A stretch of 64,000 nt of DNA from Opitutaceae bacterium (lineage in GTDB: Bacteria > Verrucomicrobiota > Verrucomicrobiia > Opitutales > Opitutaceae). Below the pieces are notes generated by a model. That model did not search any database, was not told the origin of the DNA, and saw only the letters and a list, made by a program, of their open reading frames with translations. The DNA is taken from NCBI GenBank assembly GCA_028688225.1, contig JAQTYQ010000003.1, positions 186,001 to 250,000 on the forward strand, given 5' to 3'. A program made the translations under genes and the position numbers. How positions within the stretch are numbered: position 1 is the first letter of the stretch; each line of letters opens with the position of its first letter. Positions 20,010 to 28,723 of this stretch are shown here, piece by piece.

Positions 20010-21821
20010 ATGAAAACGAGGAATCCGGAAAAACCACTCAGCACCAACCCCCATCTCATCGGGTGGGTCAGGAAGATGGCGGCGCTCTGCAAACCGGAAC
20101 GGGTCCACTGGGTCGACGGTTCCCAAGGGGAATACGACGCGTTGTGCAGGCGGCTGGTCGCGACCGGCACCTTCACCCGCCTCAACGAGAAGAAATGGCC
20201 CGGGTGCTTTCTCGCGCGTTCCGATCCGAGCGACGTCGCCCGGGTCGAGGACCGGACGTTCATCTGCAGCCTTTCCAAGGACAACGCCGGCCCCACCAAC
20301 AACTGGGTGAATCCGGTCGAGATGAAGAAGACGCTGCGCGGCCTTTTCAACGGCTGCATGCGGGGACGCACGATGTATGTCCTGCCCTTTAGCATGGGCC
20401 CGCTGGATTCGCCCATGGCGCAGATCGGCGTCGAACTCACCGACTCGGCTTATGTCGTGGCGAACATGCGGATCATGGCGCGCATCGGCCGGCCGGTCTT
20501 CCAACTCATCGACCAAGGCGGCCGCCACGTCGTGCCCTGCATGCATTCCGTGGGTGCCCCGTTGAAGAAAGGCCAGCCGGACGTGCCGTGGCCCTGCAAC
20601 AAGGACCAGAAATACATCGTCCATTTTCCCGAGACGCGCGAGATCTGGTCCTACGGCTCGGGCTATGGCGGCAACGCCCTGCTCGGCAAGAAGTGTTTTG
20701 CGCTCCGCATCGCCTCCAACATCGCCCGCGACGAGGGCTGGATGGCGGAGCACATGCTCATCCTCGGCGTCGAGAACCCGCAGGGCGAGAAGACCTACGT
20801 CGCGGCCGCCTTCCCCAGCGCGTGCGGCAAGACCAATTTCGCCATGCTGATCCCGCCGAAGGCCTTCAAGGGCTGGAAGGTGTGGACCGTGGGCGATGAC
20901 ATCGCGTGGATCAAGCCCGGGGCCGACGGACGGCTGCACGCCATCAATCCCGAGGCCGGTTTCTTCGGCGTGGCGCCCGGCACCGGGGCCAGGACCAATC
21001 CCAACGCCATGGCGACGCTGGCCAAGAACACCATCTTCACCAACGTCGCGCTCACGCCTGACGGCGGCCCCTGGTGGGAGGGCATGACCGACGAGCCGCC
21101 CGCTCGCGCCGTCGACTGGCAGGGACAGGAGTGGACGCCAGGCAGCGGCCGCAAGGCGGCCCATCCCAACGCGCGTTTTACCGCTCCGACCAGGCAGTGC
21201 CCGTGCATCGACTCCGACTGGGAAAAGCCCGAGGGCGTGCCGCTCAGCGCCCTCATTTTTGGCGGCCGGCGCGCGTCCACCATGCCGCTGGTGTTCCAGG
21301 CCTTCAACTGGTCGGGCGGCGTCTACGTCGGCGCCACCATGGGCTCCGAGACCACCGCGGCCGCGGCCGGCGACGTCGGCCAGGTGCGCCGCGATCCGAT
21401 GGCGATGCTACCGTTCTGCGGCTATCACATGGGCGATTATTTCCGCCACTGGATCGGGATGCAACGGCCGCTCGGCGAGACGCCGCCGATCTTCCATGTG
21501 AACTGGTTCCGCAAGGATCGGGACGGGCGGTTCATCTGGCCGGGTTTCGGCGAGAACATGCGCGTCCTCCGATGGATTGTCGACCGGGCCCGGGGCCGCG
21601 CCCCCGGCCGGGAGACGCCCATCGGCTGGATGCCTCACTACGAGGACATCGAGTGGGCCGGCCTCGATTTCCCGCGGGCCCGGTGGGACGAGATCATGAC
21701 CGTCGACCGCACCGCCTGGCAGCGGGAGGTCGCCGATCACGGGGAGCTTTTCCGCAATCTGCGCGGTCATCTGCCCAAGGAGCTGGCCTACGAGCGCGAA
21801 CTCCTGATCTGCCGCCTGTGA
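20010..21821 (+). CDS. pckG: Phosphoenolpyruvate carboxykinase (GTP)
   Basis: A 603-residue GTP-dependent PEP carboxykinase converting oxaloacetate and GTP to PEP, CO2 and GDP, for gluconeogenesis. Diagnostic sequence: [16 protein letters not shown] (substrate and Mn2+ region), [20 protein letters not shown], and the P-loop [13 protein letters not shown] with the reactive Cys of the GTP class, followed by GDDIAWI. Length is standard. The start ATG 20010 is 53 bp downstream of an AT-richer stretch (19921-19957) that could hold the promoter. No metabolic partner gene is adjacent. Confidence 0.95.
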   Translation: MKTRNPEKPLSTNPHLIGWVRKMAALCKPERVHWVDGSQGEYDALCRRLVATGTFTRLNEKKWPGCFLARSDPSDVARVEDRTFICSLSKDNAGPTNNWVNPVEMKKTLRGLFNGCMRGRTMYVLPFSMGPLDSPMAQIGVELTDSAYVVANMRIMARIGRPVFQLIDQGGRHVVPCMHSVGAPLKKGQPDVPWPCNKDQKYIVHFPETREIWSYGSGYGGNALLGKKCFALRIASNIARDEGWMAEHMLILGVENPQGEKTYVAAAFPSACGKTNFAMLIPPKAFKGWKVWTVGDDIAWIKPGADGRLHAINPEAGFFGVAPGTGARTNPNAMATLAKNTIFTNVALTPDGGPWWEGMTDEPPARAVDWQGQEWTPGSGRKAAHPNARFTAPTRQCPCIDSDWEKPEGVPLSALIFGGRRASTMPLVFQAFNWSGGVYVGATMGSETTAAAAGDVGQVRRDPMAMLPFCGYHMGDYFRHWIGMQRPLGETPPIFHVNWFRKDRDGRFIWPGFGENMRVLRWIVDRARGRAPGRETPIGWMPHYEDIEWAGLDFPRARWDEIMTVDRTAWQREVADHGELFRNLRGHLPKELAYERELLICRL

Positions 21822-21919
21822 GGCTGCTCCCGCCGCTGGAGCCCGATTGCCTTGCGGCCTGAGTTGTTCGCATCAGCTCAACTTTCGGTCCGGCGTGCCG
21901 AACGGAAGGGGAAAACATC

Positions 21920-22813
21920 ATGTCCCTGAATCTATCAACCGCTCCGGCCCCAGCCGGGGTACCGGTGGTTGCCTTGACCGTTGCCGACGTCCTGCGACTC
22001 GGCCAGCGCCTGCCATCGACCCCGCAGGTCTTCAACCGCATCGGCCGCCTGTTGAGCGACCCCAACTCCAACCTCGATGAGATCGTGAAGCTGGTGAAGC
22101 TCGACGCGACGCTCGCCCTGCGCGTGCTGCAGTTGAGCAACGCGGCGTACTACGGGTTCAAGCAGCGGTGCGGCTCGCTGGATGAGGCCATCAACCGGCT
22201 GGGTTTCCGCGAAGTCTACCGTCAGGTCGGTGTCATCGCCGCCCAGCAGCTCTTCTGTGGCGAGCTGGCCGTTCACAAGGTGTCAGGGCAGCTCGCGTGG
22301 GAGAACTCGATCAGTTGCGCGCTGGCCATGGAGTGGCTGGCCAAATACCGGCATTCCGACGATGCCAACGCCTACGCGATCGGCCTGCTGCGCCCGGTCG
22401 GCAAGATCGTGCTCAACCGCGTGCTGATCGAGCGGCCGACGGTGTGGTGCGTTTATCCCGGCGAAAGTGCGGAACCGGCGGTGCACGTGTGGGAACGCCG
22501 GATGTTCGGCCTGAGCGCCCCGGAAGTGGCGGCCATCCTCATGGAAAACTGGAAGTTTCCCCAGGGCATGTGCGACGCGGTGCGCCACCACCTCGAACCG
22601 GCGCAGGCTCCCGGCGCCCCGGTCGAGGCTTATCTGCTCAACCTCGCCGGCTGGGTGGCGGCGCAGCTGGGCAAGGGCTTGCCCGGCGAGGCCGGCTGCT
22701 GGCAGCTGACGCCCGGAAAATTGCAGCGGACCGGACTGACCGAGGATGTGCTCCGCGAGTGCGTGCACCACACCCAAATGGCGTTCGACCAGACCAAGTC
22801 GAAGCTGCGGTAG
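21920..22813 (+). CDS. HDOD domain protein
   Basis: A 297-residue single-domain HDOD protein. LPSTPQVFNRIGRLLSDPN begins the domain at about residue 30, and VLQLSNAAYYGF and INRLGFREVYRQVGVIAA are hallmark segments. As in other HDOD proteins the metal-binding HD residues are not conserved. HDOD proteins act in signal transduction and regulation of gene expression. A purine-rich GGAAGGGGAAAAC stretch before the ATG can act as ribosome binding site. It is the first gene of a locus whose next gene contains a second, homologous HDOD domain. Confidence 0.88.
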   Translation: MSLNLSTAPAPAGVPVVALTVADVLRLGQRLPSTPQVFNRIGRLLSDPNSNLDEIVKLVKLDATLALRVLQLSNAAYYGFKQRCGSLDEAINRLGFREVYRQVGVIAAQQLFCGELAVHKVSGQLAWENSISCALAMEWLAKYRHSDDANAYAIGLLRPVGKIVLNRVLIERPTVWCVYPGESAEPAVHVWERRMFGLSAPEVAAILMENWKFPQGMCDAVRHHLEPAQAPGAPVEAYLLNLAGWVAAQLGKGLPGEAGCWQLTPGKLQRTGLTEDVLRECVHHTQMAFDQTKSKLR

Positions 22814-22867
22814 GTCGGGAGGGAATCCACCTCCACAATGCTTCGGCGCGATTGATTCTGGCAGGAC

Positions 22868-23264
22868 TCATTCTTCGGACGGTGTGAATCCTCGCCTCAA
22901 GGTGTTCTCCGCGATCACGCGGGGGAACAGGAAGTTCTCCGGATAACCGTGGCCGTCAGGCCGGTCTTGAGCGGCGGATGCGGTTCGACGGCCTTGTCCC
23001 CGAGGAATTTCTGCAAATGGCAGACGATCGCGGTGGAGGGATTGAGCGACAGCAACACATCCACGAAACGTGAAAGATGCGTCTTGAACACCGGATCCTG
23101 CATCGACCATTCCATGGGGCGCACGGACGCGCCTTTTTGGAAAAGATGTCGGGAGCCGGGTGGGCATCCATGAGCGCAAAGAGCTTCCCGCCTTCGGCGC
23201 GCACGGCGGTTTCAATATCCGGGTCGACAGGCAGGAATCCTGCGTCAATCGTCGAGATTTCATG
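22868..23264 (-). pseudogene. Decayed proline dehydrogenase (PutA-like) N-terminal fragment
   Basis: Three minus-strand frames together give a proline dehydrogenase-like N-terminus: AVRAEGGKLFALMDAHPAPD in one frame (before about 23130), MEWSMQDPVFKTHLSRFVDV in a second (from about 23118) and ENFLFPRVIAENTLRRGF in the third (from about 22940). PutA-type proteins carry closely similar segments in this order. Two frameshifts (near 23120-23135 and 22935) and the absence of everything after about residue 110 show that it is a remnant. The remnant start ATG (23282-23280) overlaps the plus-strand ATG of the HDOD-sigma gene by two bases. Confidence 0.65.
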
Positions 23265-23280
23265 AGGTAGGATCTTCCCC

Positions 23281-24822
23281 ATGTCCGACACTCGCGCCAA
23301 CCCCCGCGAACGAATCCTGTCGATCGCCCGCGCTTTGCCGCCGGCGCCCAAGGTGTTGGCGGATCTAGGACGGCTGCTGCAGGACGCCAACGCGAGCCTG
23401 GAGCCGGTCGCGAACCTGATCCGGCAGGACGCAGCGCTGGCGACGCAGGTCATCCGCATCAGCAACAGCGTGGCCTACCGGGGAAGCCGGGAAGCGCCCA
23501 TCGGATCGGTGGAGGAGGCGGTCGTGCGGGTGGGCTTCCACGAGATCCACCGGCTGGTGGGCTATGTGACGGTGGACCGGCTGGTGGACCGCGAGCTGGC
23601 GTACTACGGCATCAAAACGGAAGCGCTGCGCGAACACATCCTCTACACCGCGCTGACCTGCGAAGCGCTCGCCGAGGAATGCGGGCTGGACACCCGTTCA
23701 GCCTACACGGCAGGACTGTTGCGCACGCTCGGGCTGCTAGTGCTGGATCGCGTGGCCGCCGGACTGGAGGGGATCGAACCCTATGATCAGGAGCGAGCCG
23801 GTTCCTACGCGACATGGGAAGGGCGGGTGTTCGGGCTGGGCAACCCTGAGATCGCAGGAATGATCCTCGCGGACTGGTCCTTCCCGCCGGCCCTCATCGG
23901 GGCGGTGCGCGACCACCATTTCCAGAGCGAGGCCGCCTATGAGAACACCCTGGCCTGCCTGCTTAACCTGGCGTGCGGAATCGTTGCCGGCACCGGCTTC
24001 GGGCTGCCTGGCGAAAAAGGGGAGTGGGATTTTACCCCGCGGCGGTTCGACGTAATCCGACTGAGCATGGGCAAACTGGATGTAGCGGGCAAGAAAGCGC
24101 GCAAGGCATTTGAAGCTTATGACTTGCGCTACCGGCTGAGCGGAGGATCTGCGCAGCCTCCCCGCCCGTCAGCTGCTGCCGCCGGACCAGTTTCTTGCGA
24201 CTCGGATCCGTCACCGAGTGTACTGGGTGTGAACGACGACAATCCAGTGCAAGCAACCGAAGGGGGCATGATCGCTCCGATCGATTTCACCACGTTTATG
24301 CGCAACTATCAGGATATGGTTTATACCACGGCCGTGCGCCTCCTCGGCAACGAGACGCAGGCCGAGGATATATCCCAGGAAGTATTCCTGAAGGCCTACG
24401 AGCACTGGGACAACCTGCAGGCCAGCCCCACGGCCGGCGGCTGGTTGAAGACGGTCACGACCAATCTCAGTATCAACCACCTGCAGCGCTACCGGAAGCG
24501 CTGGCGTTTTTTTTCAGAACTCACCTCCGGCGGCGGGGAAGACGACGGGCAGCCGGTGGAATTTGCCTCGCCCGAGAACTTCCTCGACGGCCTCACCCAG
24601 TCGGACCGCCGTGCCTGGGTGGAGCGCGCCCTCGAGAAGCTGCCCGAGCATCAACGAGTGCCGCTGGTATTGTATCACTTCGAAGATCTGGCCTACGAGG
24701 ACATCGCCAGGAGGCTGGGGGTGTCGTTGAGCAAGGTGAAGACCGACATCATGCGCGCGCGCGAAGCGCTGGCCAAGGTGCTGGCGCGCAGCGGTGCCAG
24801 TCACGAAAAGCTGGAAGTGTGA
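23281..24822 (+). CDS. HDOD domain fused to ECF sigma factor
   Basis: A 513-residue open frame joining two modules. Residues about 12-290 are a HDOD protein homologous to the gene before it (LPPAPKVLADLGRLLQDANA, VIRISNSVAYRG, VGFHEIHRLVGYVTV). Residues 290-329 are a Ser/Pro/Ala linker. Residues 330-513 are a full-length ECF sigma factor: region 2 (FMRNYQDMVYTTAVRLLGNE, AEDISQEVFLKAYEHW) and region 4 (LPEHQRVPLVLYHFEDLAYE, IARRLGVSLSKVKTDIMRAR). Met330 (ATG 24268) is preceded by GAAGGGGG and could allow separate translation of the sigma factor. The next gene is a putative anti-sigma membrane protein 26 bp downstream. I know of no described HDOD-ECF architecture. Confidence 0.9.
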   Translation: MSDTRANPRERILSIARALPPAPKVLADLGRLLQDANASLEPVANLIRQDAALATQVIRISNSVAYRGSREAPIGSVEEAVVRVGFHEIHRLVGYVTVDRLVDRELAYYGIKTEALREHILYTALTCEALAEECGLDTRSAYTAGLLRTLGLLVLDRVAAGLEGIEPYDQERAGSYATWEGRVFGLGNPEIAGMILADWSFPPALIGAVRDHHFQSEAAYENTLACLLNLACGIVAGTGFGLPGEKGEWDFTPRRFDVIRLSMGKLDVAGKKARKAFEAYDLRYRLSGGSAQPPRPSAAAAGPVSCDSDPSPSVLGVNDDNPVQATEGGMIAPIDFTTFMRNYQDMVYTTAVRLLGNETQAEDISQEVFLKAYEHWDNLQASPTAGGWLKTVTTNLSINHLQRYRKRWRFFSELTSGGGEDDGQPVEFASPENFLDGLTQSDRRAWVERALEKLPEHQRVPLVLYHFEDLAYEDIARRLGVSLSKVKTDIMRAREALAKVLARSGASHEKLEV

Positions 24823-24848
24823 ACCGGGAAACACGGAATGAATTTGTC

Positions 24849-25313
24849 ATGGAACGCCTGAATCCAGAACAGCTCGAGCAGATGGTGCATGCGGCCCTGC
24901 GTTCGCTGCCCGACCGCCGCGCGCCGGCCTCACTGGAGGCGCGCCTGCTGGCGGAAATCGAGCGGCGCGCCGCCATTCCGTGGTGGCACAAGTCCTACGC
25001 CGGCTGGCCGGGGTGGGCGCGGATCGTGTTCCTCGGGCTCTGCGGCGGTCTGGCCTGCCTTCTGGTTTTCGCCGGTATTTACGTCCAGACAGGCTTCGAT
25101 GCCGCGCAAACGAGCGGGACACTGGCATCGGCGCTCGCATTTGCGCATCGGGTATTGGCCATCGGACATGGTCTTTCCGATTTCGGCCTGCTGATCGGAC
25201 GCACGATTCCGGCCCTGTGGTTTTATGGCGTCGTCGCGTTTATCGCCGGCCTGTATGCCATGCTCTTCGGTCTCGGCGCGACTGCCTACCGTATCCTTTG
25301 GGCCCACCATTGA
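24849..25313 (+). CDS. Putative anti-sigma membrane protein
   Basis: A 154-residue protein: a cytosolic N-terminus of about 55 residues (NPEQLEQMVHAALRSLPDRR, LEARLLAEIERRAA) followed by three hydrophobic helices (about residues 60-82, 98-118 and 125-150). It follows the ECF sigma module by 26 bp, the standard position for an anti-sigma factor, and its N-terminal helix could contact the sigma factor. No zinc-binding HxxxCxxC motif of the ZAS class is present, so this would be a non-canonical anti-sigma. The role is inferred from context only. Confidence 0.7.
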   Translation: MERLNPEQLEQMVHAALRSLPDRRAPASLEARLLAEIERRAAIPWWHKSYAGWPGWARIVFLGLCGGLACLLVFAGIYVQTGFDAAQTSGTLASALAFAHRVLAIGHGLSDFGLLIGRTIPALWFYGVVAFIAGLYAMLFGLGATAYRILWAHH

Positions 25314-25353
25314 TCCCCAGGTCACTTAATCATCGAACCAATCTTTCCCCTCC

Positions 25354-27153
25354 ATGAAACGTCACTATCTCCTGAGTTTTCTCGGCACCGTGGTCGCCAT
25401 TGCCCTGACCCTGGCGCCCGCCACGCGCGGTGAAGATGCGCCGCCACCCGCTCCCGCGGTGGTTACGGCAGATCAGCCGGCGGCACCTGCCGCGGTCGAA
25501 CCGGCAAAGCCCGAAACCCCGCCGCTAGCCCCGCTTGTCCCAGAAACGCCGGCAGCTCCATCCGCGGCGACGGTCCCGCCCGTTCCTGCACCTCAGCTCG
25601 ATGAGCCGAGCAAGGAGCCGGAGGCCGCCGAGCCGCCGGCTCCAGACCTGCGTCGCCTCGACTCCGGGGTGGAGCAAACCGTCAAGGAAACCGCGCCGAA
25701 ACATGCTCACGTGCATCATGCCTCGACTGGCAGCGGCAACGAACGGGTGTCCTTCACCCAAAACGCCGTTGTCGGCAAGGACGAGAAGGTGGAAACGGCG
25801 GTCTCGATTTTAGGCAGCACCACGGTGGAAGGCGAGGTCACGGACAGCGCGGTCTCGATTTTAGGCAGCACCACGGTGAATGGTTCGGTGGGAGGAGAAG
25901 CCGTGGCGATCCTGGGCAGCGTGTATGTCAACGGTCCGGTCGGCGGCGAGGTCGTGGCGGTGGGCGGCAACGTCGAGCTTGGTCCCAAGGCCGTGGTCCA
26001 GGGCGAAGTCGTGGCGGCGGGCGGATCGGTGCACCGCGATCCGGACGCGGTGGTGCATGGTGGCGTGCAACAGATCACGATCGCGCAGCATTTCCCATCC
26101 TTCGACTGGCTGCACGCGTGGATGCAGTCGGCGCTGTTCAAAGGGCGCCTGCTTTCCTTTGCCAGCGGCACCGGCTGGGCCTGGATGGTGGCGGCGGCGT
26201 TTCTCGGCTGCTACCTGCTCCTGGCATTGATCTTTCCCCGCGGCATCGAGAAATGTGCCGAGACCCTCGAGCAACAGCCGGGCTTCACGCTGCTGGCCGC
26301 CCTGCTGGCCATGCTGGCGATGCCGCTGGTCTTCCTCCTGCTCGCGATCACCGGCGTCGGCGTGCTGGTCATTCCCTTCCTTGGGTTGGCCTTGTTTGCG
26401 GGCAAGCTCTTCGGACGTGCCGCCATGCTCGCCTGGCTTGGCCGGCGGTTCACCGGATTGCTGGGTGCAGGTCTGCTCTCGCAGGCCGTGGTGGCCGTGC
26501 TCATCGGTGGCCTCCTGGTCATGGGACTCTACCTCGTGCCGATCGTGGCGTTCATCGTCTCGATGCTCATCGGCGTGCTCGGACTCGGCATGGTGATCTA
26601 CACACTCATCCTCAGCATGCGCCGAAATGGCGCCAAGCGGGCTCCGGCGGTGGTCGTCGCGAGCGTCATGGCACCGTCGGCGGCCGGTATGGGCGAGACG
26701 CCCGCGGGGATGGCGACACCCCCTGTCGTTCCGGCGATGCCAGCACCGCCGATCGTTTCCGCCGCCACCCTGCCGCGGGCCGGCTTCTGGGTCCGGACCG
26801 GGGCGGTCATGGTCGACCTCATCCTCTGCTGCCTTGTCGTCAAGCTGGTGCCGTGGGGGCATTTCAGCGTGGGCCTGTGTTTGCTCCTGCTCGCGGCCTA
26901 CGGCGCCGCACTCTGGAAACTGCGCGGGACCACCGTTGGCGGCAGCATCTTTCACCTCAAGGTCGTCCGCCTCGACGGCCGCCCGTTGGATTGGACCACC
27001 ACGATCGTGCGGGCGCTCAGCTGTTTTCTTTCGCTCGCGGTCGTCGGACTCGGTTTCCTGTGGGTGGCTTTCGATGACGAGAAGCAGTCCTGGCATGACA
27101 AGATTGCCGGCACGGTGGTCGTGAAAATGCCGAAGAGCGTGTCCCTGATCTGA
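25354..27153 (+). CDS. Bactofilin-like beta-repeat and RDD multi-domain membrane protein
   Basis: A 599-residue envelope protein. Residues 1-27 are a signal peptide. A Pro/Ala/Glu-rich region (28-125) is followed by bactofilin-like hexapeptide repeats (about 130-235: AVSILGSTTVEGEV, AVSILGSTTVNGSV, AVAILGSVYVNGPV, VVAVGGNVELGPKA). Then come several transmembrane helices (about 265-430) and, after a Pro/Ala linker, a C-terminal RDD domain (about 475-595; GFWVRTGAVMVDLILC, SWHDKIAGTVVV). It is 40 bp downstream of the putative anti-sigma gene and is probably the membrane output or sensor of the same operon. Two exact 30-bp DNA repeats encode adjacent beta-repeats. Confidence 0.85.
   Translation: MKRHYLLSFLGTVVAIALTLAPATRGEDAPPPAPAVVTADQPAAPAAVEPAKPETPPLAPLVPETPAAPSAATVPPVPAPQLDEPSKEPEAAEPPAPDLRRLDSGVEQTVKETAPKHAHVHHASTGSGNERVSFTQNAVVGKDEKVETAVSILGSTTVEGEVTDSAVSILGSTTVNGSVGGEAVAILGSVYVNGPVGGEVVAVGGNVELGPKAVVQGEVVAAGGSVHRDPDAVVHGGVQQITIAQHFPSFDWLHAWMQSALFKGRLLSFASGTGWAWMVAAAFLGCYLLLALIFPRGIEKCAETLEQQPGFTLLAALLAMLAMPLVFLLLAITGVGVLVIPFLGLALFAGKLFGRAAMLAWLGRRFTGLLGAGLLSQAVVAVLIGGLLVMGLYLVPIVAFIVSMLIGVLGLGMVIYTLILSMRRNGAKRAPAVVVASVMAPSAAGMGETPAGMATPPVVPAMPAPPIVSAATLPRAGFWVRTGAVMVDLILCCLVVKLVPWGHFSVGLCLLLLAAYGAALWKLRGTTVGGSIFHLKVVRLDGRPLDWTTTIVRALSCFLSLAVVGLGFLWVAFDDEKQSWHDKIAGTVVVKMPKSVSLI
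25798..25878 (+). repeat. Exact 30-bp direct repeat inside coding sequence
   Basis: The 30 bases at 25798-25827 recur identically at 25849-25878, a 51-bp (17-codon) period, each encoding AVSILGSTTV. The neighbouring protein repeats have diverged DNA, so this unit was duplicated or homogenised recently. Confidence 0.8.
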
Positions 27154-27240
27154 GAGATTTTTGCTGCGCAAAGACCTCGTGGTCTGCATCCCTGAAAAAA
27201 CAGGGTGACACTCTGACGGTGATGTTCGAGAGTGTGATGG

Positions 27241-27765
27241 ATGCGGACTAAACCTTCAATTTCAACTACAACGGCCGCCTCCGGGCGGCCGTTGGTCGGC
27301 ATCATCATGGGCAGCACGTCGGATTGGGAGACGATGCAGCATGCAGCGCAGACGCTGGAGATCCTCGGCATCTCCTACGAGAAGCGCGTGATCAGTGCCC
27401 ATCGCTCCCCGAGGCTGATGTATGAATGGGGCACTTCGGCCCGCGACCGCGGCCTGAAGGCGGTCATCGCCGGCGCGGGCGGAGCGGCGCACCTCGCCGG
27501 CGTGGCGGCGGCGCTCACGCCGCTGCCGGTGCTGGGCGTGCCGATGGAATCGGCGTCGCTCAAGGGTCTCGATTCCCTGCTTTCCATGGTGCAGATGCCG
27601 GGCGGAATCCCGGTGGCGACGTTTGCCATCGGCAAACCTGGCGCCATCAACGCCGCGCTGTTCGCCGCGGCGATCCTGGCGTTGAGCGACCCCAGGGTCA
27701 AAAAAGCCCTCGACGACCACCGGGCGGCGCAGACGAAGAGGATCGAGGAAACCAGGCTGCCTTGA
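27241..27765 (+). CDS. purE: 5-(carboxyamino)imidazole ribonucleotide mutase
   Basis: A 174-residue class I PurE, which converts N5-CAIR to CAIR in purine synthesis. Family motifs are all present: [15 protein letters not shown] (phosphate-binding SDW), [18 protein letters not shown] (catalytic SAHR), [20 protein letters not shown], and [15 protein letters not shown]. An extra N-terminal segment of about 15 residues precedes the fold. No purK is adjacent in the window. Confidence 0.95.
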   Translation: MRTKPSISTTTAASGRPLVGIIMGSTSDWETMQHAAQTLEILGISYEKRVISAHRSPRLMYEWGTSARDRGLKAVIAGAGGAAHLAGVAAALTPLPVLGVPMESASLKGLDSLLSMVQMPGGIPVATFAIGKPGAINAALFAAAILALSDPRVKKALDDHRAAQTKRIEETRLP

Positions 27766-27780
27766 GAGGCAGCTTCCGGT

Positions 27781-28305
27781 CTAGGGACGTTTCTGGTCGT
27801 CCGGTTTGGGCGCCGGAGCCGTCCGGTCGGGTGCTCCGCTGTCCATGACATAGCGCCAACTGCCGTCGGACTGGCGTTTCCAGATTGTGAGGAAATAGCC
27901 GGTCCGGACGATCGTCCTGCCGTCGGCGCCAGGAATCCGCCATTCGTAACGCCCCCAGTTGTAGCCAAGAGTGCCGTCATCGGATACATCGGTGAAAAGG
28001 GCCGACCAGGTCACTGAGACACCCGGCTGCTCCGGCCCCATGCGTTCCCGCACGGCGGCAATGCCGCGAAACCGGCGGGGGTCAGTGTCAATGAAAGCGA
28101 CATCCGGGGCGGCAAAGAACTCGAAGGCGGCCTGGATGCCTTTCTCTTTGGTCATGGCGCAGAAGGCATCCTCCATCCTGGCAAGTTCGGCCTTGAGGGC
28201 TTCTTTGCGGGCTGACTGCCCGGAATCCGCCCCATCCGCCGTCTTGGGCAGGCACAGGAGCAGCAGGCTGGCGAGCACCGGGAGAAAGCGGAGGGATCTA
28301 TTCAT
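27781..28305 (-). CDS. Secreted SnoaL/NTF2-like (DUF4440-type) protein
   Basis: A 174-residue protein with a signal peptide (residues 1-25, LASLLLLCLP core) and an NTF2-like fold: an N-terminal helix with EDAFCAMTKEKGIQAAFEFF, then GIAAVRERMG and a C-terminal sheet ending YFLTIWKRQSDGSWRYVMD, the typical end of DUF4440/SnoaL-like domains. Such domains bind small ligands or act as ketosteroid-isomerase-like enzymes; here the protein would be periplasmic or secreted. It is convergent with purE. The precise role is unknown. Confidence 0.8.
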   Translation of the reverse strand: MNRSLRFLPVLASLLLLCLPKTADGADSGQSARKEALKAELARMEDAFCAMTKEKGIQAAFEFFAAPDVAFIDTDPRRFRGIAAVRERMGPEQPGVSVTWSALFTDVSDDGTLGYNWGRYEWRIPGADGRTIVRTGYFLTIWKRQSDGSWRYVMDSGAPDRTAPAPKPDDQKRP

Positions 28306-28723
28306 GATAAAACTCCGGAGTTGGATTGATGATTTTTCAGGGATCGGCAGTGATCAGCGAACGTATCGATGTCGGCTGTGAATCCAGACGAGGGGACAAT
28401 TGAGGGTATCATACCTCCAGCCATAATGAGGTTTCCGCGCCCACAGAATCTACAGGTAATCATCTACTTGGCATGGCGACCAAGCTTCATCAGTTGGGGG
28501 TAGTCAGCCCAAGCGAACAGATCGCGCACGCAGGGGCTCTCCGATCGCTGTTCCGGATGTCAATTATTGCTGCACTCAAAAATTAGTTACCATTAACGCT
28601 TAATCAGTGCGGATTAACAAAATTATTGCATATCGCTATGAGCCATCTTACTATCCACCCCAAGAGAACATTGGTGGACTTAGTCCACAAACTCTTACCA
28701 ACCAAAGCACAACTGATCAAACT
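28306..28723 (+). promoter_or_regulatory. AT-rich region upstream of the TonB receptor gene
   Basis: A 418-bp space with no convincing gene. The last 170 bp (about 28555-28723) are markedly AT-richer than the surroundings and must contain the receptor promoter and leader. A small inverted repeat TTAATC/GATTAA lies at 28600-28605 and 28612-28617. No clear SD sequence precedes ATG 28724. Confidence 0.4.
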
